Of a DNA stretch of 64,000 bases, positions 21,526 through 30,111 are shown piece by piece. Where the stretch lies: NCBI RefSeq assembly GCF_000423345.1, contig NZ_AUHU01000004.1:124001-188000 (forward strand), in the 5' to 3' direction. Position numbers and translations under genes: made by a program. The stretch comes from Marinimicrobium agarilyticum DSM 16975. GTDB lineage: Bacteria; Pseudomonadota; Gammaproteobacteria; Pseudomonadales; Cellvibrionaceae. Each line of letters starts with the position of its first letter. Position 1 is the stretch's first letter. Under the pieces are notes generated by a model, which made no database searches, was not told the DNA's origin, and saw only the letters and a program-made list of their open reading frames with translations.

Positions 21526-21569
21526 GTGTTAGTCGTTCATCTGCAAAAGACTCAATTACGGGAATAACA

Positions 21570-24293
21570 ATGATCGGTAAATTAGCGAAATCCATCTTCG
21601 GCTCCAAAAATGACCGCGAGCTGAAGCGGATGCGTAAAGTCGTCGCCAAAATCAATGACATGGAGGCGGAGTTCGAAAAGCTGAGCGATGAGGAGCTGAC
21701 CGCCAAAACCGCGGAGTTCAAGCAGCGCCACGAGCAGGGCGAAACCCTGGAGCAGTTACTCCCAGAGGCTTTTGCTGCCGTGCGTGAAGCGAGTAAGCGC
21801 TCACTGGGACTTCGCCATTTCGATGTCCAGATGATCGGCGGGATGGCGTTGCACGAAGGCAAAATCGCCGAGATGCGTACCGGTGAAGGGAAAACCCTGG
21901 TCTCGACCTTGCCTTGTTATTTGCACGCGATTACCGGCAGTGGCGTCCATGTGGTGACGGTGAATGATTACCTGGCCAGCCGCGACGCGGCCTGGATGGG
22001 CCGGGTTTATCAGCGCCTGGGCCTGAGCGTGGGGGTCATTCGTTCAATGCAACCCTCCGCCGAGAAGCGCGACGCCTATGCCGCGGACATCACCTACGGC
22101 ACCAACAACGAATTCGGTTTTGATTACCTGCGCGATAACATGGCGCTTAGTCTGAAAGACAAGGTTCAGCGCAAGCTCAACTTCGCGGTGGTGGATGAGG
22201 TCGACTCCATCCTGATCGACGAAGCTCGCACGCCGCTGATCATCTCCGGTGCGGCGGAAAACAGCTCAGAGCTGTACCAGCGCATGTGTAAACTGATCCA
22301 GAACCTCCAACCAGTGCCGGAAGGCAGTGAGGAGGGGGACTACACCGTTGATGAGAAGAGCCGCCAGGTCGAATTGAGCGAGCAGGGCCACCAGAAAGTG
22401 GAAGACCTGCTGGCTCAATCGAGCTTGCTGCCGGAGGGGGAAAGCCTCTACGCCGCCACCAACCTGAACCTGTTACACCACGTCAACTCCGCCCTGCGGG
22501 CGCACGCGCTGTTCCGCCGCGATGTCGAGTACATCGTGCAGAACAACCAGGTGATACTGATTGACGAGCATACCGGTCGGACCATGGCGGGACGTCGGCT
22601 TTCCGAGGGGTTGCATCAGGCCATCGAAGCCAAAGAGGGCGTGCCGATCCAGAGCGAGAGCCAAACCCTGGCCTCGACGACCTTCCAGAACTATTTCCGT
22701 CTTTACCCGACGCTGTCCGGCATGACCGGGACCGCGGACACCGAAGCCTTCGAATTCCGCGAAATCTATGGCCTGGATGTGGTAGTGATACCCACCAACC
22801 AGCCCAAGCAGCGGATTGACTTGAACGACGTCGTCTACCTGACGGTGGAAGAGAAGTACGACGCTATTGTCGAGGACATCAAGAAACTGCAGGACAAAAA
22901 AGCCCCGGTTCTGGTGGGCACGGCCTCCATTGAAACCTCTGAAGAAATGTCCAGGCGCCTCAAGCAATCCAATATTCAGCACGAGGTGCTGAACGCCAAG
23001 TACCACGAGCGAGAAGCGGAAATCATCGCCCAGGCGGGTCGCCCCGGAGCGGTGACCATCGCCACCAATATGGCCGGTCGCGGCACCGACATCGTGCTCG
23101 GCGGTAATTGGGAAGCGGAAGTGGCCAAGCTGGAGAACCCCACGGACGAGCAGATCGAAGCGCTCAAGGCCGATTGGCGCAAGCGTCACGAACAGGTGAT
23201 CGAAGCGGGTGGTCTGCACGTGGTGGGCACCGAGCGGCACGAGTCCCGCCGGATCGACAACCAGCTGCGTGGCCGGTCCGGCCGTCAGGGTGACCCGGGT
23301 GTGACCCGTTTCTACCTGTCCATGGAAGACAGCCTCATGCGCATCTTCGCCTCGGACCGCATCCGCAGCTTCATGCAGGCGTTGGGCATGGAAAAAGGCG
23401 AAGCCATCGAGCACCGCATGGTGAACAACGCCATCGAAAAAGCCCAGCGCAAGGTGGAAGGCCGCAACTTCGACATCCGCAAGCAGCTGCTGGAGTTCGA
23501 TAACGTCGCTAACGACCAGCGTCAGATCATTTACCAGCAGCGCAACGAATTGCTGGAAGCGGAAAGCATCAGCGACACCATCAACTCCGTGCGCCACGAT
23601 GTGGTAGACGAAATTGTCAGCGAACACATTCCGCCCCAGAGCCTGGAAGAGATGTGGGACGTCCCCGGTCTGGAAAAACGGCTGGAACAGGAGTTCGGAC
23701 TGCGTTTGCCGGTGGCTCAGTGGTTAGAGGAAGATGACTCGCTTCACGAGGAAAATCTGCGCGAGAAGCTGCAGACCGAAGTGCAGGGTGCCTACGACGC
23801 CAAGTGCGCCCGCATTGGGCCGGTGATGACCGAAATCGAAAAGCAGGTAATGCTGCAGGTGTTGGACAATGCCTGGAAAGAGCAGTTATCGAACATGGAT
23901 CACTTGCGTCAGGGCATCAACCTGCGTTCCTACGCGCAGAAAAACCCGAAACAGGAATACAAGCGCGAGGCGTTTTATCTGTTCCAGGGAATGTTGGATA
24001 AGGTGAAGCACGAGGTCATCCACCTACTTGCCCGAGTGGAGCCGGTGAGCCGCGAGCAGATGGAGGAGATGGAGCGCAAGCGGCGCGAAGAGCGGGAGAA
24101 GCAGCAGATGAAGCTTCAGCACGATGAGGTTTCGGCGCTGGAAGGTCGTCAGCAGGCGGCCGAGCAGCCCGCGGGGGAAGGCGAACCGGGCGGCCAGCCG
24201 TTCGTCCGCGAGGGCCGCAAAGTGGGCCGCAACGATCCGTGCCCGTGTGGTTCCGGCAAGAAATACAAGCAGTGCCACGGTAAGCTGGGCTGA
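21570..24293 (+). CDS. secA: Preprotein translocase ATPase SecA
   Basis: SecA drives post-translational export through SecYEG. It has 907 residues, the normal length. Order: N-terminal SecB- and membrane-binding helix, nucleotide-binding domain with Walker [12 protein letters not shown] and [12 protein letters not shown], preprotein cross-linking domain, second nucleotide-binding domain with [12 protein letters not shown] and NMAGRGTDI, the scaffold helix, and a basic and acidic linker. It ends in the zinc-binding [19 protein letters not shown], which binds SecB. The ATG at 21570 matches the family start [21 protein letters not shown]. Confidence 0.98.
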   Translation: MIGKLAKSIFGSKNDRELKRMRKVVAKINDMEAEFEKLSDEELTAKTAEFKQRHEQGETLEQLLPEAFAAVREASKRSLGLRHFDVQMIGGMALHEGKIAEMRTGEGKTLVSTLPCYLHAITGSGVHVVTVNDYLASRDAAWMGRVYQRLGLSVGVIRSMQPSAEKRDAYAADITYGTNNEFGFDYLRDNMALSLKDKVQRKLNFAVVDEVDSILIDEARTPLIISGAAENSSELYQRMCKLIQNLQPVPEGSEEGDYTVDEKSRQVELSEQGHQKVEDLLAQSSLLPEGESLYAATNLNLLHHVNSALRAHALFRRDVEYIVQNNQVILIDEHTGRTMAGRRLSEGLHQAIEAKEGVPIQSESQTLASTTFQNYFRLYPTLSGMTGTADTEAFEFREIYGLDVVVIPTNQPKQRIDLNDVVYLTVEEKYDAIVEDIKKLQDKKAPVLVGTASIETSEEMSRRLKQSNIQHEVLNAKYHEREAEIIAQAGRPGAVTIATNMAGRGTDIVLGGNWEAEVAKLENPTDEQIEALKADWRKRHEQVIEAGGLHVVGTERHESRRIDNQLRGRSGRQGDPGVTRFYLSMEDSLMRIFASDRIRSFMQALGMEKGEAIEHRMVNNAIEKAQRKVEGRNFDIRKQLLEFDNVANDQRQIIYQQRNELLEAESISDTINSVRHDVVDEIVSEHIPPQSLEEMWDVPGLEKRLEQEFGLRLPVAQWLEEDDSLHEENLREKLQTEVQGAYDAKCARIGPVMTEIEKQVMLQVLDNAWKEQLSNMDHLRQGINLRSYAQKNPKQEYKREAFYLFQGMLDKVKHEVIHLLARVEPVSREQMEEMERKRREEREKQQMKLQHDEVSALEGRQQAAEQPAGEGEPGGQPFVREGRKVGRNDPCPCGSGKKYKQCHGKLG

Positions 24294-24317
24294 TTTTATT
24301 GGTGTGACGTTTGGTCC

Positions 24318-24440
24318 GGTTCGAGGAGAGGGTATAGCGGTTGGAGACCCGCCGTGAACCCCTCCATGGGGGCTTCTCATCGGCATCCATGCCTCAGAGA
24401 GTCTCCAACCGCTATACCCTCTCCTCGAACCTCAGTGCCA
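24318..24440 (+). repeat. Variable-stem hairpin element, copy A
   Basis: Two perfect 31-bp arms (24318-24348 and 24401-24431) enclose a 52-nt core and are followed by TCAGTGCCA (24432-24440). The core begins CCGCCGTGAA, then CCCC-TCCA-TGGG (24359-24370), then the hairpin GGCA-TCCA-TGCC (24382-24393), then TCAGAGA. The arm sequence differs from every other copy in the window, while the core and the TCAGTGCCA end are shared. It starts 25 bp after the secA stop. It is type I, with a short core. Confidence 0.93.
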
Positions 24441-24459
24441 GTAGCGCCCTCCTGAGTGC

Positions 24460-24554
24460 GTAGGGTAGGTAAGCGCAGCGCCACCTACCAATTTATTTCG
24501 GCTGTCTCATACATGGCCAATGAAGGTAGGTGGCGCTGCGCTTACCAACCCTAC
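24460..24554. repeat. REP-like long hairpin between elements A and B
   Basis: A 30-bp arm starting GTAGGGTAGGTAAGCGCAGC (24460-24489) pairs with 24525-24554 with a single mismatch. This second repeat family recurs at 49916, 46689 (half only) and 52795, always beside the TCAGTGCCA end of a variable-stem element. Its arms resemble REP/BIME palindromes of enterobacteria in general form (GTAGG..GGATAAG-like). Confidence 0.85.
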
Positions 24555-24578
24555 AATTGACAAGCAGAGCGGTAAGAA

Positions 24579-24697
24579 TGGCACTGAGGCTCAGGGGGCG
24601 AGCACCCATGTAAGACTCTCTGAGGCATGGATGCCGATGAGAAGCCTACAGGGATGTATTCACGGCGGGTCTTACATGGGTGCTCGCCCCCTGAGCC
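24579..24697 (-). repeat. Variable-stem hairpin element, copy B (inverted)
   Basis: Perfect 29-bp arms (24588-24616, 24669-24697) enclose the type I core in inverse orientation to copy A, with TGGCACTGA at 24579-24587 facing A. On the + strand the core hairpins read GGCA-TGGA-TGCC (24624-24635) and TACA-GGGA-TGTA (24647-24658). The second matches the CsrA SELEX consensus RUACARGGAUGU at all positions but the first. A, the REP-like hairpin and B form a symmetric cluster between secA and argJ. Confidence 0.93.
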
Positions 24698-24770
24698 GGT
24701 CTCGACAACAGAAACGAAAACTGCATCAACAACAATCTGTCATTGACCCAAAAACAACCGGAGTTTTTCG

Positions 24771-25991
24771 ATGGCCGTTGGCGAATACCCCTTTCCATCC
24801 ATGCCCCCCGTGGCCGGTGTCAAACTGGCGACCGCCAGTGCCGGCATCAAAAAGCCCGGGCGGCAGGACGTTGTGCTGATCGAACTGGCCGAAGGCAGCC
24901 GCGCCGCCGGCGTGTTTACCCTCAACGCCTTCTGCGCTGCACCGGTCACCCTGTGCCGCGAATACCTCAAAGCCGCCAGCACCCGCTACCTGGTGATCAA
25001 CTCCGGTAACGCCAACGCCTGCACCGGCCTGCGCGGGCGACAGGACGCCATCGCCACCAGCGAAGCCGTCGCCCAACTGGGTGGCGTTCAGGCCGCTCAG
25101 GTATTGCCGTTCTCCACCGGCGTGATTGGCGAACCGTTGCCCGTGCAGAAAATCACCGCCGTCTTGCCCCAGGCCCACGAAAGCCTGAGCGAAAGCGGTT
25201 GGGAGTCGGCCGCCAGAGCCATCATGACCACCGACACCCGCCCCAAAGGGTTTACCGGCCAGGTTCAGCATGACGGTCACACCATCACCGTCAACGGCAT
25301 CGCCAAGGGCGCGGGCATGATCAAGCCCAACATGGGCACCATGCTGGCCTACATCGCCACCGATGCCGACATCGCCCAACCCGTGCTGGATGACCTGTGC
25401 AAGGAAGCCGCCAACCGTTCCTTCAATCGGATTACCATCGACGGCGATACCTCCACCAACGACTCCTGCATCCTGATGGCCACCGGTAAAGCCGGTGCCC
25501 CGGGGATCAATGAGGCCGAAGGTACCCTGTACGAAAAAGTTCGGGAGCTGATCATTCGGGCCCATGAATACCTCGCCAAGTGCATCGTGGCCGACGGGGA
25601 AGGCGCTACCAAGTTTGTCACCCTGGAAGTTTCCGGTGGCGCCACGGGCGATGAGTGCCTGCAGGTGGGGTACGCGGTCGCTCACTCACCTTTGATCAAA
25701 ACCGCCTTTTTCGCCTCTGACCCCAACTGGGGACGGATTGTGGCCGCTGTGGGTTATGCCGGCGTGGCGGGGCTGGATGCCAATGCGGTCCGGATTCACC
25801 TCAACGACACCTTGATTGTTGAAAACGGCGGTCGGGCCGACAGCTATACCGAAGAACAGGGCCAGGCGGTGATGGACCAGGCGGAGATTACCATCCGGAT
25901 TGATCTGGGTCGTGGCTCGTCCGCAGAGACGCTCTGGACGACCGACCTGTCCCACGAGTACGTTCGCATCAATGCTGACTACCGCAGTTAG
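24771..25991 (+). CDS. argJ: Glutamate N-acetyltransferase / amino-acid acetyltransferase ArgJ
   Basis: ArgJ transfers acetyl from N-acetylornithine to glutamate (and may acetylate glutamate with acetyl-CoA) in the cyclic arginine pathway. It has 406 residues. The Ntn-type precursor is cleaved before a catalytic threonine, here in KGAGMIKPNMGTMLAYIATDA; the residue before Thr is Gly, where Ala is more usual. Other blocks are INSGNANACTG, PFSTGVIGEPLP, DGDTSTNDSC and DPNWGRI. The ATG at 24771 follows CGGAG. Elements A and B fill the gap to secA. Confidence 0.96.
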   Translation: MAVGEYPFPSMPPVAGVKLATASAGIKKPGRQDVVLIELAEGSRAAGVFTLNAFCAAPVTLCREYLKAASTRYLVINSGNANACTGLRGRQDAIATSEAVAQLGGVQAAQVLPFSTGVIGEPLPVQKITAVLPQAHESLSESGWESAARAIMTTDTRPKGFTGQVQHDGHTITVNGIAKGAGMIKPNMGTMLAYIATDADIAQPVLDDLCKEAANRSFNRITIDGDTSTNDSCILMATGKAGAPGINEAEGTLYEKVRELIIRAHEYLAKCIVADGEGATKFVTLEVSGGATGDECLQVGYAVAHSPLIKTAFFASDPNWGRIVAAVGYAGVAGLDANAVRIHLNDTLIVENGGRADSYTEEQGQAVMDQAEITIRIDLGRGSSAETLWTTDLSHEYVRINADYRS

Positions 25992-26000
25992 AGGTTGAGC

Positions 26001-26945
26001 GTGGGCCGGGTCGTGCGAGTGGCTGTGGGTGTTGTTCAGGGGCCGGAGGGTCGCATTCTGATCGCCCGGCGGGCGGATGACGCCCACCAGGGCGGACTCT
26101 GGGAGTTCCCCGGCGGCAAAGTGGACCCCGGGGAAACCCTGACCGAGGCACTCGCCCGCGAGTTGCGCGAAGAACTGGCAATCGACGTGCTCGCCAGTGA
26201 GCCGCTGATCGAAATTCGCCACGACTACCCCGATAAGTCCGTGTTGCTTCAGGTGTGCCGCGTCACCGAGTTCGAGGGCGAGCCGCTTGGAGCCGAAGGG
26301 CAACCGGTACGGTGGGTCCTCCCTGAGGCTTTGCCGAATTTCGCCTTTCCCGCCGCCAATCGGCCGATCGTCAACGCCATCCGCTTGCCCCAGAGCCTGC
26401 TGATCACCGGAGACGCCGACTCCCCGGAGGAATGGGAGCGTTGCCTTGCGCATGCGCTCGCGCGGGGTGTCTCCTGGGTCCAGGTTCGGGCACCGTCGCT
26501 TTCTGAACCGGATTATCAGGATCGCCTGGACCGGGCCTTAGCCCTGTGTCGGCCCAAAGGTGTGAAGGTGCTGGCGCACGGTAGCGCTTCGCGCCTTCGG
26601 GCCGATCTGGACGGTGTGCACTTCAATAGTGAGGCGCTTAAGGCTTGCCGCGAACGCCCGGTGCCAGCCACGGTGTGGTGGGGTGCGTCCTGCCATTCAC
26701 CGGAAGAGCTGCGTCAGGCGGCCCGGCTGGGTGTGGATTATGTGACGCTGTCACCGGTCATGCCGACCCATACCCATCCCGAGGCAGAGCCCTTGGGCTG
26801 GGCCCGGTTCGCCGACTGGGTGGCTGCCGCTCCCATGCCGGTCTATGCCTTGGGAGGCGTCACTGAAGAGCATCGAGCCCAGGCTTTGGCCAACGGGGGG
26901 CAGGGAATCGCGGGAATTGGCTTTGCCTGGGGGCCGAGTCACTAG
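26001..26945 (+). CDS. Nudix hydrolase (MutT-like) fused to a ThiE/TenI-like domain
   Basis: The N-terminal half (about 1-130) is a Nudix domain with VAVGVVQGPEGRILIARR and the box GGKVDPGETLTEALARELREEL, as in MutT 8-oxo-dGTP diphosphatases. The C-terminal half (about 130-314) resembles thiamine phosphate synthase/TenI TIM barrels (WVQVRAPSLS, GVHFNSEAL, GASCHSPEELRQAARLGVDYVTLSPVMPT, YALGGVTEEH). This fusion is known in Pseudomonas and relatives. GTG 26001 is preferred, with GAGG six bases upstream; TTG 25995 is too close to that site. Sanitising nucleotides is the likely role; the second domain's function is unknown. Confidence 0.9.
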   Translation: MGRVVRVAVGVVQGPEGRILIARRADDAHQGGLWEFPGGKVDPGETLTEALARELREELAIDVLASEPLIEIRHDYPDKSVLLQVCRVTEFEGEPLGAEGQPVRWVLPEALPNFAFPAANRPIVNAIRLPQSLLITGDADSPEEWERCLAHALARGVSWVQVRAPSLSEPDYQDRLDRALALCRPKGVKVLAHGSASRLRADLDGVHFNSEALKACRERPVPATVWWGASCHSPEELRQAARLGVDYVTLSPVMPTHTHPEAEPLGWARFADWVAAAPMPVYALGGVTEEHRAQALANGGQGIAGIGFAWGPSH

Positions 26946-26969
26946 CTGGCGAAGGTTCTGCCGCTGGTG

Positions 26970-27167
26970 TTAGCGTTCCAGGTCTTCGTCGTTGATATCC
27001 ACGGGTTCACCCGGGATCTTGTGATTCTCACTGGCCCATTCGCCCAGATCGATCATCTTGCAGCGCTCACTGCAAAAGGGGCGGTAGGGGAAGTCGTCAG
27101 TCCACAAGACTTTGTTGCCGCAGGTCGGGCAGTCGAGTTTAAGGGGCTCGGGCGTGGATTTGGTCAT
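26970..27167 (-). CDS. yacG: DNA gyrase inhibitor YacG (zinc-binding)
   Basis: This is a 65-residue zinc-finger protein. The four zinc cysteines are in [10 protein letters not shown] and [12 protein letters not shown], followed by the family motif [11 protein letters not shown]. YacG proteins bind GyrB and inhibit gyrase in E. coli. In many relatives yacG follows coaE and pilD; here it lies alone, tail to tail with the Nudix/ThiE fusion. Confidence 0.93.
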   Translation of the reverse strand: MTKSTPEPLKLDCPTCGNKVLWTDDFPYRPFCSERCKMIDLGEWASENHKIPGEPVDINDEDLER

Positions 27168-27225
27168 GGCTCGGGTCCGGGTCGGTTTTGTTGGAGCCCC
27201 TTATAGCATTGCCTTGGGTTTCGAT

Positions 27226-27753
27226 TCAATCGCCCTGACGCAGAATGGTCAGCTGAATGGTACCGACCCGAAAACCCCATTTGCGCAAAATGGACTGGTT
27301 GATGATGGTGTCGTCGTCAACCCGCCACATCCAGTCCTCTACCGCTACTTCCAGCTTCCGGTCCTTATAGTCGACTTCAAGGACGTAATTCATTTTCATG
27401 GCATTACCGCTGACAATGGCTTCCCCGGGGCCGACCACATCGCCGGCAGTCGCCCGGTAGCGGCCATCACCGGTGGGCTCCAGCCGCCAGTTGCGATGTT
27501 GAATCTCGCCATCGTTGAATTCAAAACGCTCAGCCAGGCGGCCCACGCCATCCTCGTCCCAGCTCGCTTCAATGGTGGCGTTGAAGTAGCGGGTGACTTT
27601 TCCGCTCCGGTTCTTGAGCACACCATGGGCGGTCAGAGTGCCCTGAAAGAAGTCCTCTAGGGTCAGTGTCGGTTCATTGCCTTGGTATTCCTGCACCTCG
27701 GTGGAAGAACAGGCTCCCAGGGTCAGCAACAGACTGAGAAAAAGGGCACGCAT
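27226..27753 (-). CDS. DUF3833 family lipoprotein
   Basis: The 175-residue product begins with a lipoprotein signal (MRALFLSLLLTLGAC, lipid-modified Cys at 15). The rest matches the DUF3833 pattern: a LEDFFQGTLTAHGVLKNRSGKVTR start, FEFNDGEIQHRNW, and WMWRVDDDTIINQSILRKWGFRVGTI near the end, a likely lipocalin-like beta fold. The function is unknown. The ATG follows GGAGG. Neighbouring pldA fits a loose outer-envelope theme. Confidence 0.88.
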   Translation of the reverse strand: MRALFLSLLLTLGACSSTEVQEYQGNEPTLTLEDFFQGTLTAHGVLKNRSGKVTRYFNATIEASWDEDGVGRLAERFEFNDGEIQHRNWRLEPTGDGRYRATAGDVVGPGEAIVSGNAMKMNYVLEVDYKDRKLEVAVEDWMWRVDDDTIINQSILRKWGFRVGTIQLTILRQGD

Positions 27754-27795
27754 AGGGGCCTCCTGGTTATCCGGGGGCTGTGCGGACCATCCCTT

Positions 27796-28905
27796 CTAGA
27801 ACAGGTCTGTGAAGGTGATCCCCAGGCCCACCGCTGTAGTGTGGTGGTTGTAATCAATCAGACTGTGGCCGTAACCGTTGAACACTTTCAGGTAGCCCCG
27901 TACGGTCGAGGAGACGGGAAAGCTCCAGCCGAGTTCAAGCGCACCGCGATTGTTGGAACTCAGGTTGTTGCGCACCATCAGGCTGATTATATTGTCTTTA
28001 CGTTGGTAGGCCGCCGACAGTTCAAAATTGCCCATGTATTTTTCAATATCCGGGTTGTCGTCACCTGTGGGGTCATCCGGGCCATCCCCTTCGTCTTCCG
28101 GAATGCGGTACCAGGGGTTGATGGCGAACGCAAAGGGGCCGCGTTCAAACACGCTGTTGAACATGATCCGGTCCCAACTGCGGGAGAGGTCACCGCTTTG
28201 GCCATTGGACTGATGGGCGATGATCGCTTCGTTAACCACGTTACGAAAACCGAATACCTCCCAGTCATTGATAAAACTGAGAATCAGCTCCGGCTGGTGA
28301 TTGGTTTCCCGAAAAGGGCGGGAAATGTCGCGATTATAGGCCTGCCAGAGGGAGTGGTTGGTATAACCCATGTAGAGGTGGCCGTTGTCGCCAAAAATTC
28401 CTTCGCGGATCAGTATTTTAACACTGAGCTGGAACTCCACCTCTGTGCTTTGGGGGGCCGCCAGGGGGCTGTTGGCCGCCTCGTAAGGGGCGGTGTTGCG
28501 ATCTTCCTGATAACTGACTGGCAGTAAGTAGTTCCGCTTGTGAGGGGTGAGCAGGAAGCGGTTGGCGCGGTTAAGCGCTTCCATGCTCAGGCGGCGGTCC
28601 AGTAATCGGCTGTTGCCAGTGGGGTCGCTTTGCGTCTCCGAAGTGTCCTCCTGGTCCAGCGCTTCCAGAGCCCCGCGCACGGAGGACTGTTGCCCCGCTT
28701 CGCTCTGGGCCAGACCGTTGCAGACCTCACGCAGAGCGCCAACGGACATTTCTTTTCCCGCGCCGGTCACCGCGATTTTGAGGCATTGGTTCATCAGATC
28801 GTCGGGCAGGGATGATTGCTCGTCGGAAGCGGTTTCCTGCGCGTTCGCGGCAAATGTCGCAAAAAGCAACGTCAGCGTCGCGACGGTACGGTGGGGCGTA
28901 AACAT
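27796..28905 (-). CDS. pldA: Outer-membrane phospholipase A (OMPLA)
   Basis: PldA hydrolyses phospholipids that reach the outer leaflet of the outer membrane. The 369-residue product has a signal peptide (ending FAANAQ), an N-terminal extension of about 100 residues and a 12-strand barrel. Active-site and calcium motifs are visible: MGYTNHSLWQAYN, then HQSNGQSGDLSRSWDR with the catalytic His and Ser, and the conserved Asn in NPWYRIPE. The ATG at 28905 has GGAGAG upstream; a GTG at 28923 is in frame but less likely. An acidic insert (DEGDGPDDPTGDDNPD) follows the active-site region. Confidence 0.9.
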   Translation of the reverse strand: MFTPHRTVATLTLLFATFAANAQETASDEQSSLPDDLMNQCLKIAVTGAGKEMSVGALREVCNGLAQSEAGQQSSVRGALEALDQEDTSETQSDPTGNSRLLDRRLSMEALNRANRFLLTPHKRNYLLPVSYQEDRNTAPYEAANSPLAAPQSTEVEFQLSVKILIREGIFGDNGHLYMGYTNHSLWQAYNRDISRPFRETNHQPELILSFINDWEVFGFRNVVNEAIIAHQSNGQSGDLSRSWDRIMFNSVFERGPFAFAINPWYRIPEDEGDGPDDPTGDDNPDIEKYMGNFELSAAYQRKDNIISLMVRNNLSSNNRGALELGWSFPVSSTVRGYLKVFNGYGHSLIDYNHHTTAVGLGITFTDLF

Positions 28906-29010
28906 CCAGACTCTCCGGGCCACTGATCAACAAGAGCCCAAGGATACAGGAAATTGACAGCGGCTAATGGCTTTGACGCGTGGGGGAAAGAAAAAGCGGT
29001 GGAAAGTGGT

Positions 29011-30009
29011 TTACTCCGGCTGCTTCAGCAACCAGCGCTCCCGATCCTGCTCCAACCAGAGAGTGAGTAGTGCGATGCCATTTTCCACGACCTGCAAATA
29101 GACGTCGATAATGTCAGTGGCGACCTGAAACAGGCGGCCGCTGTCGGCGGTAATAGGGCCGCCCCCGAGCACATCGCTTTCGACCATGTTCAGCAGAAAC
29201 ATCAGCTTCAGTTCGTAGCGCTTGAGCTCCCCGAGCTGAGCGAATTCCGGCCCCAGAACCTGCTCGAGCCGACGAATCTGGTGGCGGAGTTTTTCGTTGT
29301 TGACCTTGGTGTTCTGGATGACATATCGCAACTTGTTGTCGTGGTGCGGATCGCAATGCCCGACGGCGGCGGCATAACTGGAAAGAGCACGGATGCGACC
29401 AATCTGTTCCACCACAGAGGGCATCATCCGGGTGCAGAAATGCAGCAGTTCAAGGGTCTGCACTCGGGTTGGCGCCTCCATGGCCTCGCCCTGCGGCTCC
29501 GACATTGGCGTTTCCAGGGGGCGGGACAGGCTGATCAGCATGGCCAGAAGTTGTTCCACCAAGTGGCAGTGCAACTCGTAGTTGTCAATCACACTGTCAC
29601 TGTGCCAGTCCCGGCTGATGGTCAGCCAGGCGGTGTGCAGGTTTTCCCGTTCGCGTTCCGACAGCAGTGCCGTTCCCTGAGTAAACGCCTGGAGCGCCAG
29701 CAACCGCCTCTCAAGGGTATGCTGCAGTCGGTCAAACTCCGGTTCGAACGCTTTATTGCCCCCAAGCATGGCGATGCTCATGCCGCGATGGCGCTGGGAG
29801 CCCTTGATCATCTGGACCAATTGCCGGATAAGGCTCAAGGCGTCCTGGCGTGAACGATAATCCTCGGCAAAGCGCGTGAATGGGGCGCGATCGATGCCTG
29901 CTTCTGGGGCGGAATTGGCTTGGGTCTGCGCTGTCATGGTGCGTTGAGTATCCCGGTTTGCGTCAATAAGCCCGAAGCACGTGGAAGTGTGCTTCATGAT
30001 GACCTTCAT
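29011..30009 (-). CDS. NIT-like all-helical sensor protein, cytoplasmic
   Basis: I assign this tentatively to the nitrate- and nitrite-sensing (NIT) type helical domains. The segment LVQMIKGSQRHRGMSIAMLGGN followed by EPEFDRLQHTLERRLLALQ resembles the first NIT helix pair. The remainder is helical, with no membrane segment, kinase or DNA-binding motif in 332 residues. Three starts are possible: 30009, 29997 (AAGG upstream) and 29937 (MTAQTQ). It lies in the same direction after the response regulator and kinase, so a role in nitrogen-signal sensing for the amide module is inferred, not shown. Confidence 0.6.
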   Translation of the reverse strand: MKVIMKHTSTCFGLIDANRDTQRTMTAQTQANSAPEAGIDRAPFTRFAEDYRSRQDALSLIRQLVQMIKGSQRHRGMSIAMLGGNKAFEPEFDRLQHTLERRLLALQAFTQGTALLSERERENLHTAWLTISRDWHSDSVIDNYELHCHLVEQLLAMLISLSRPLETPMSEPQGEAMEAPTRVQTLELLHFCTRMMPSVVEQIGRIRALSSYAAAVGHCDPHHDNKLRYVIQNTKVNNEKLRHQIRRLEQVLGPEFAQLGELKRYELKLMFLLNMVESDVLGGGPITADSGRLFQVATDIIDVYLQVVENGIALLTLWLEQDRERWLLKQPE

Positions 30010-30059
30010 CGCTGATTAGCGAGCAACACTTGTGCCAGCTACGGGAAAAGCTGACCGGC

Positions 30060-30082
30060 CATTGCCCCGTCACGGGGCAATG
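30060..30082 (-). terminator. Perfect hairpin between the response regulator and NIT genes
   Basis: CATTGCCCCG (30060-30069) and CGGGGCAATG (30073-30082) pair perfectly with a 3-nt loop. On the minus strand it follows the regulator stop by about 30 nt and is followed by CTTTTCC. It may terminate or attenuate transcription into the NIT-like gene. Confidence 0.5.
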
Positions 30083-30111
30083 GGAGCGGATCAGGCGGGC
30101 GACCGGGCGGT

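Noticed and set aside
22473-23627. 384-codon open frame opposite secA
   Set aside because: It overlaps the conserved core of SecA and has no family features.
26001-26945. A true thiE gene
   Set aside because: The barrel is fused to a Nudix domain and no thiamine genes are nearby, so thiamine phosphate synthase activity is not supported.
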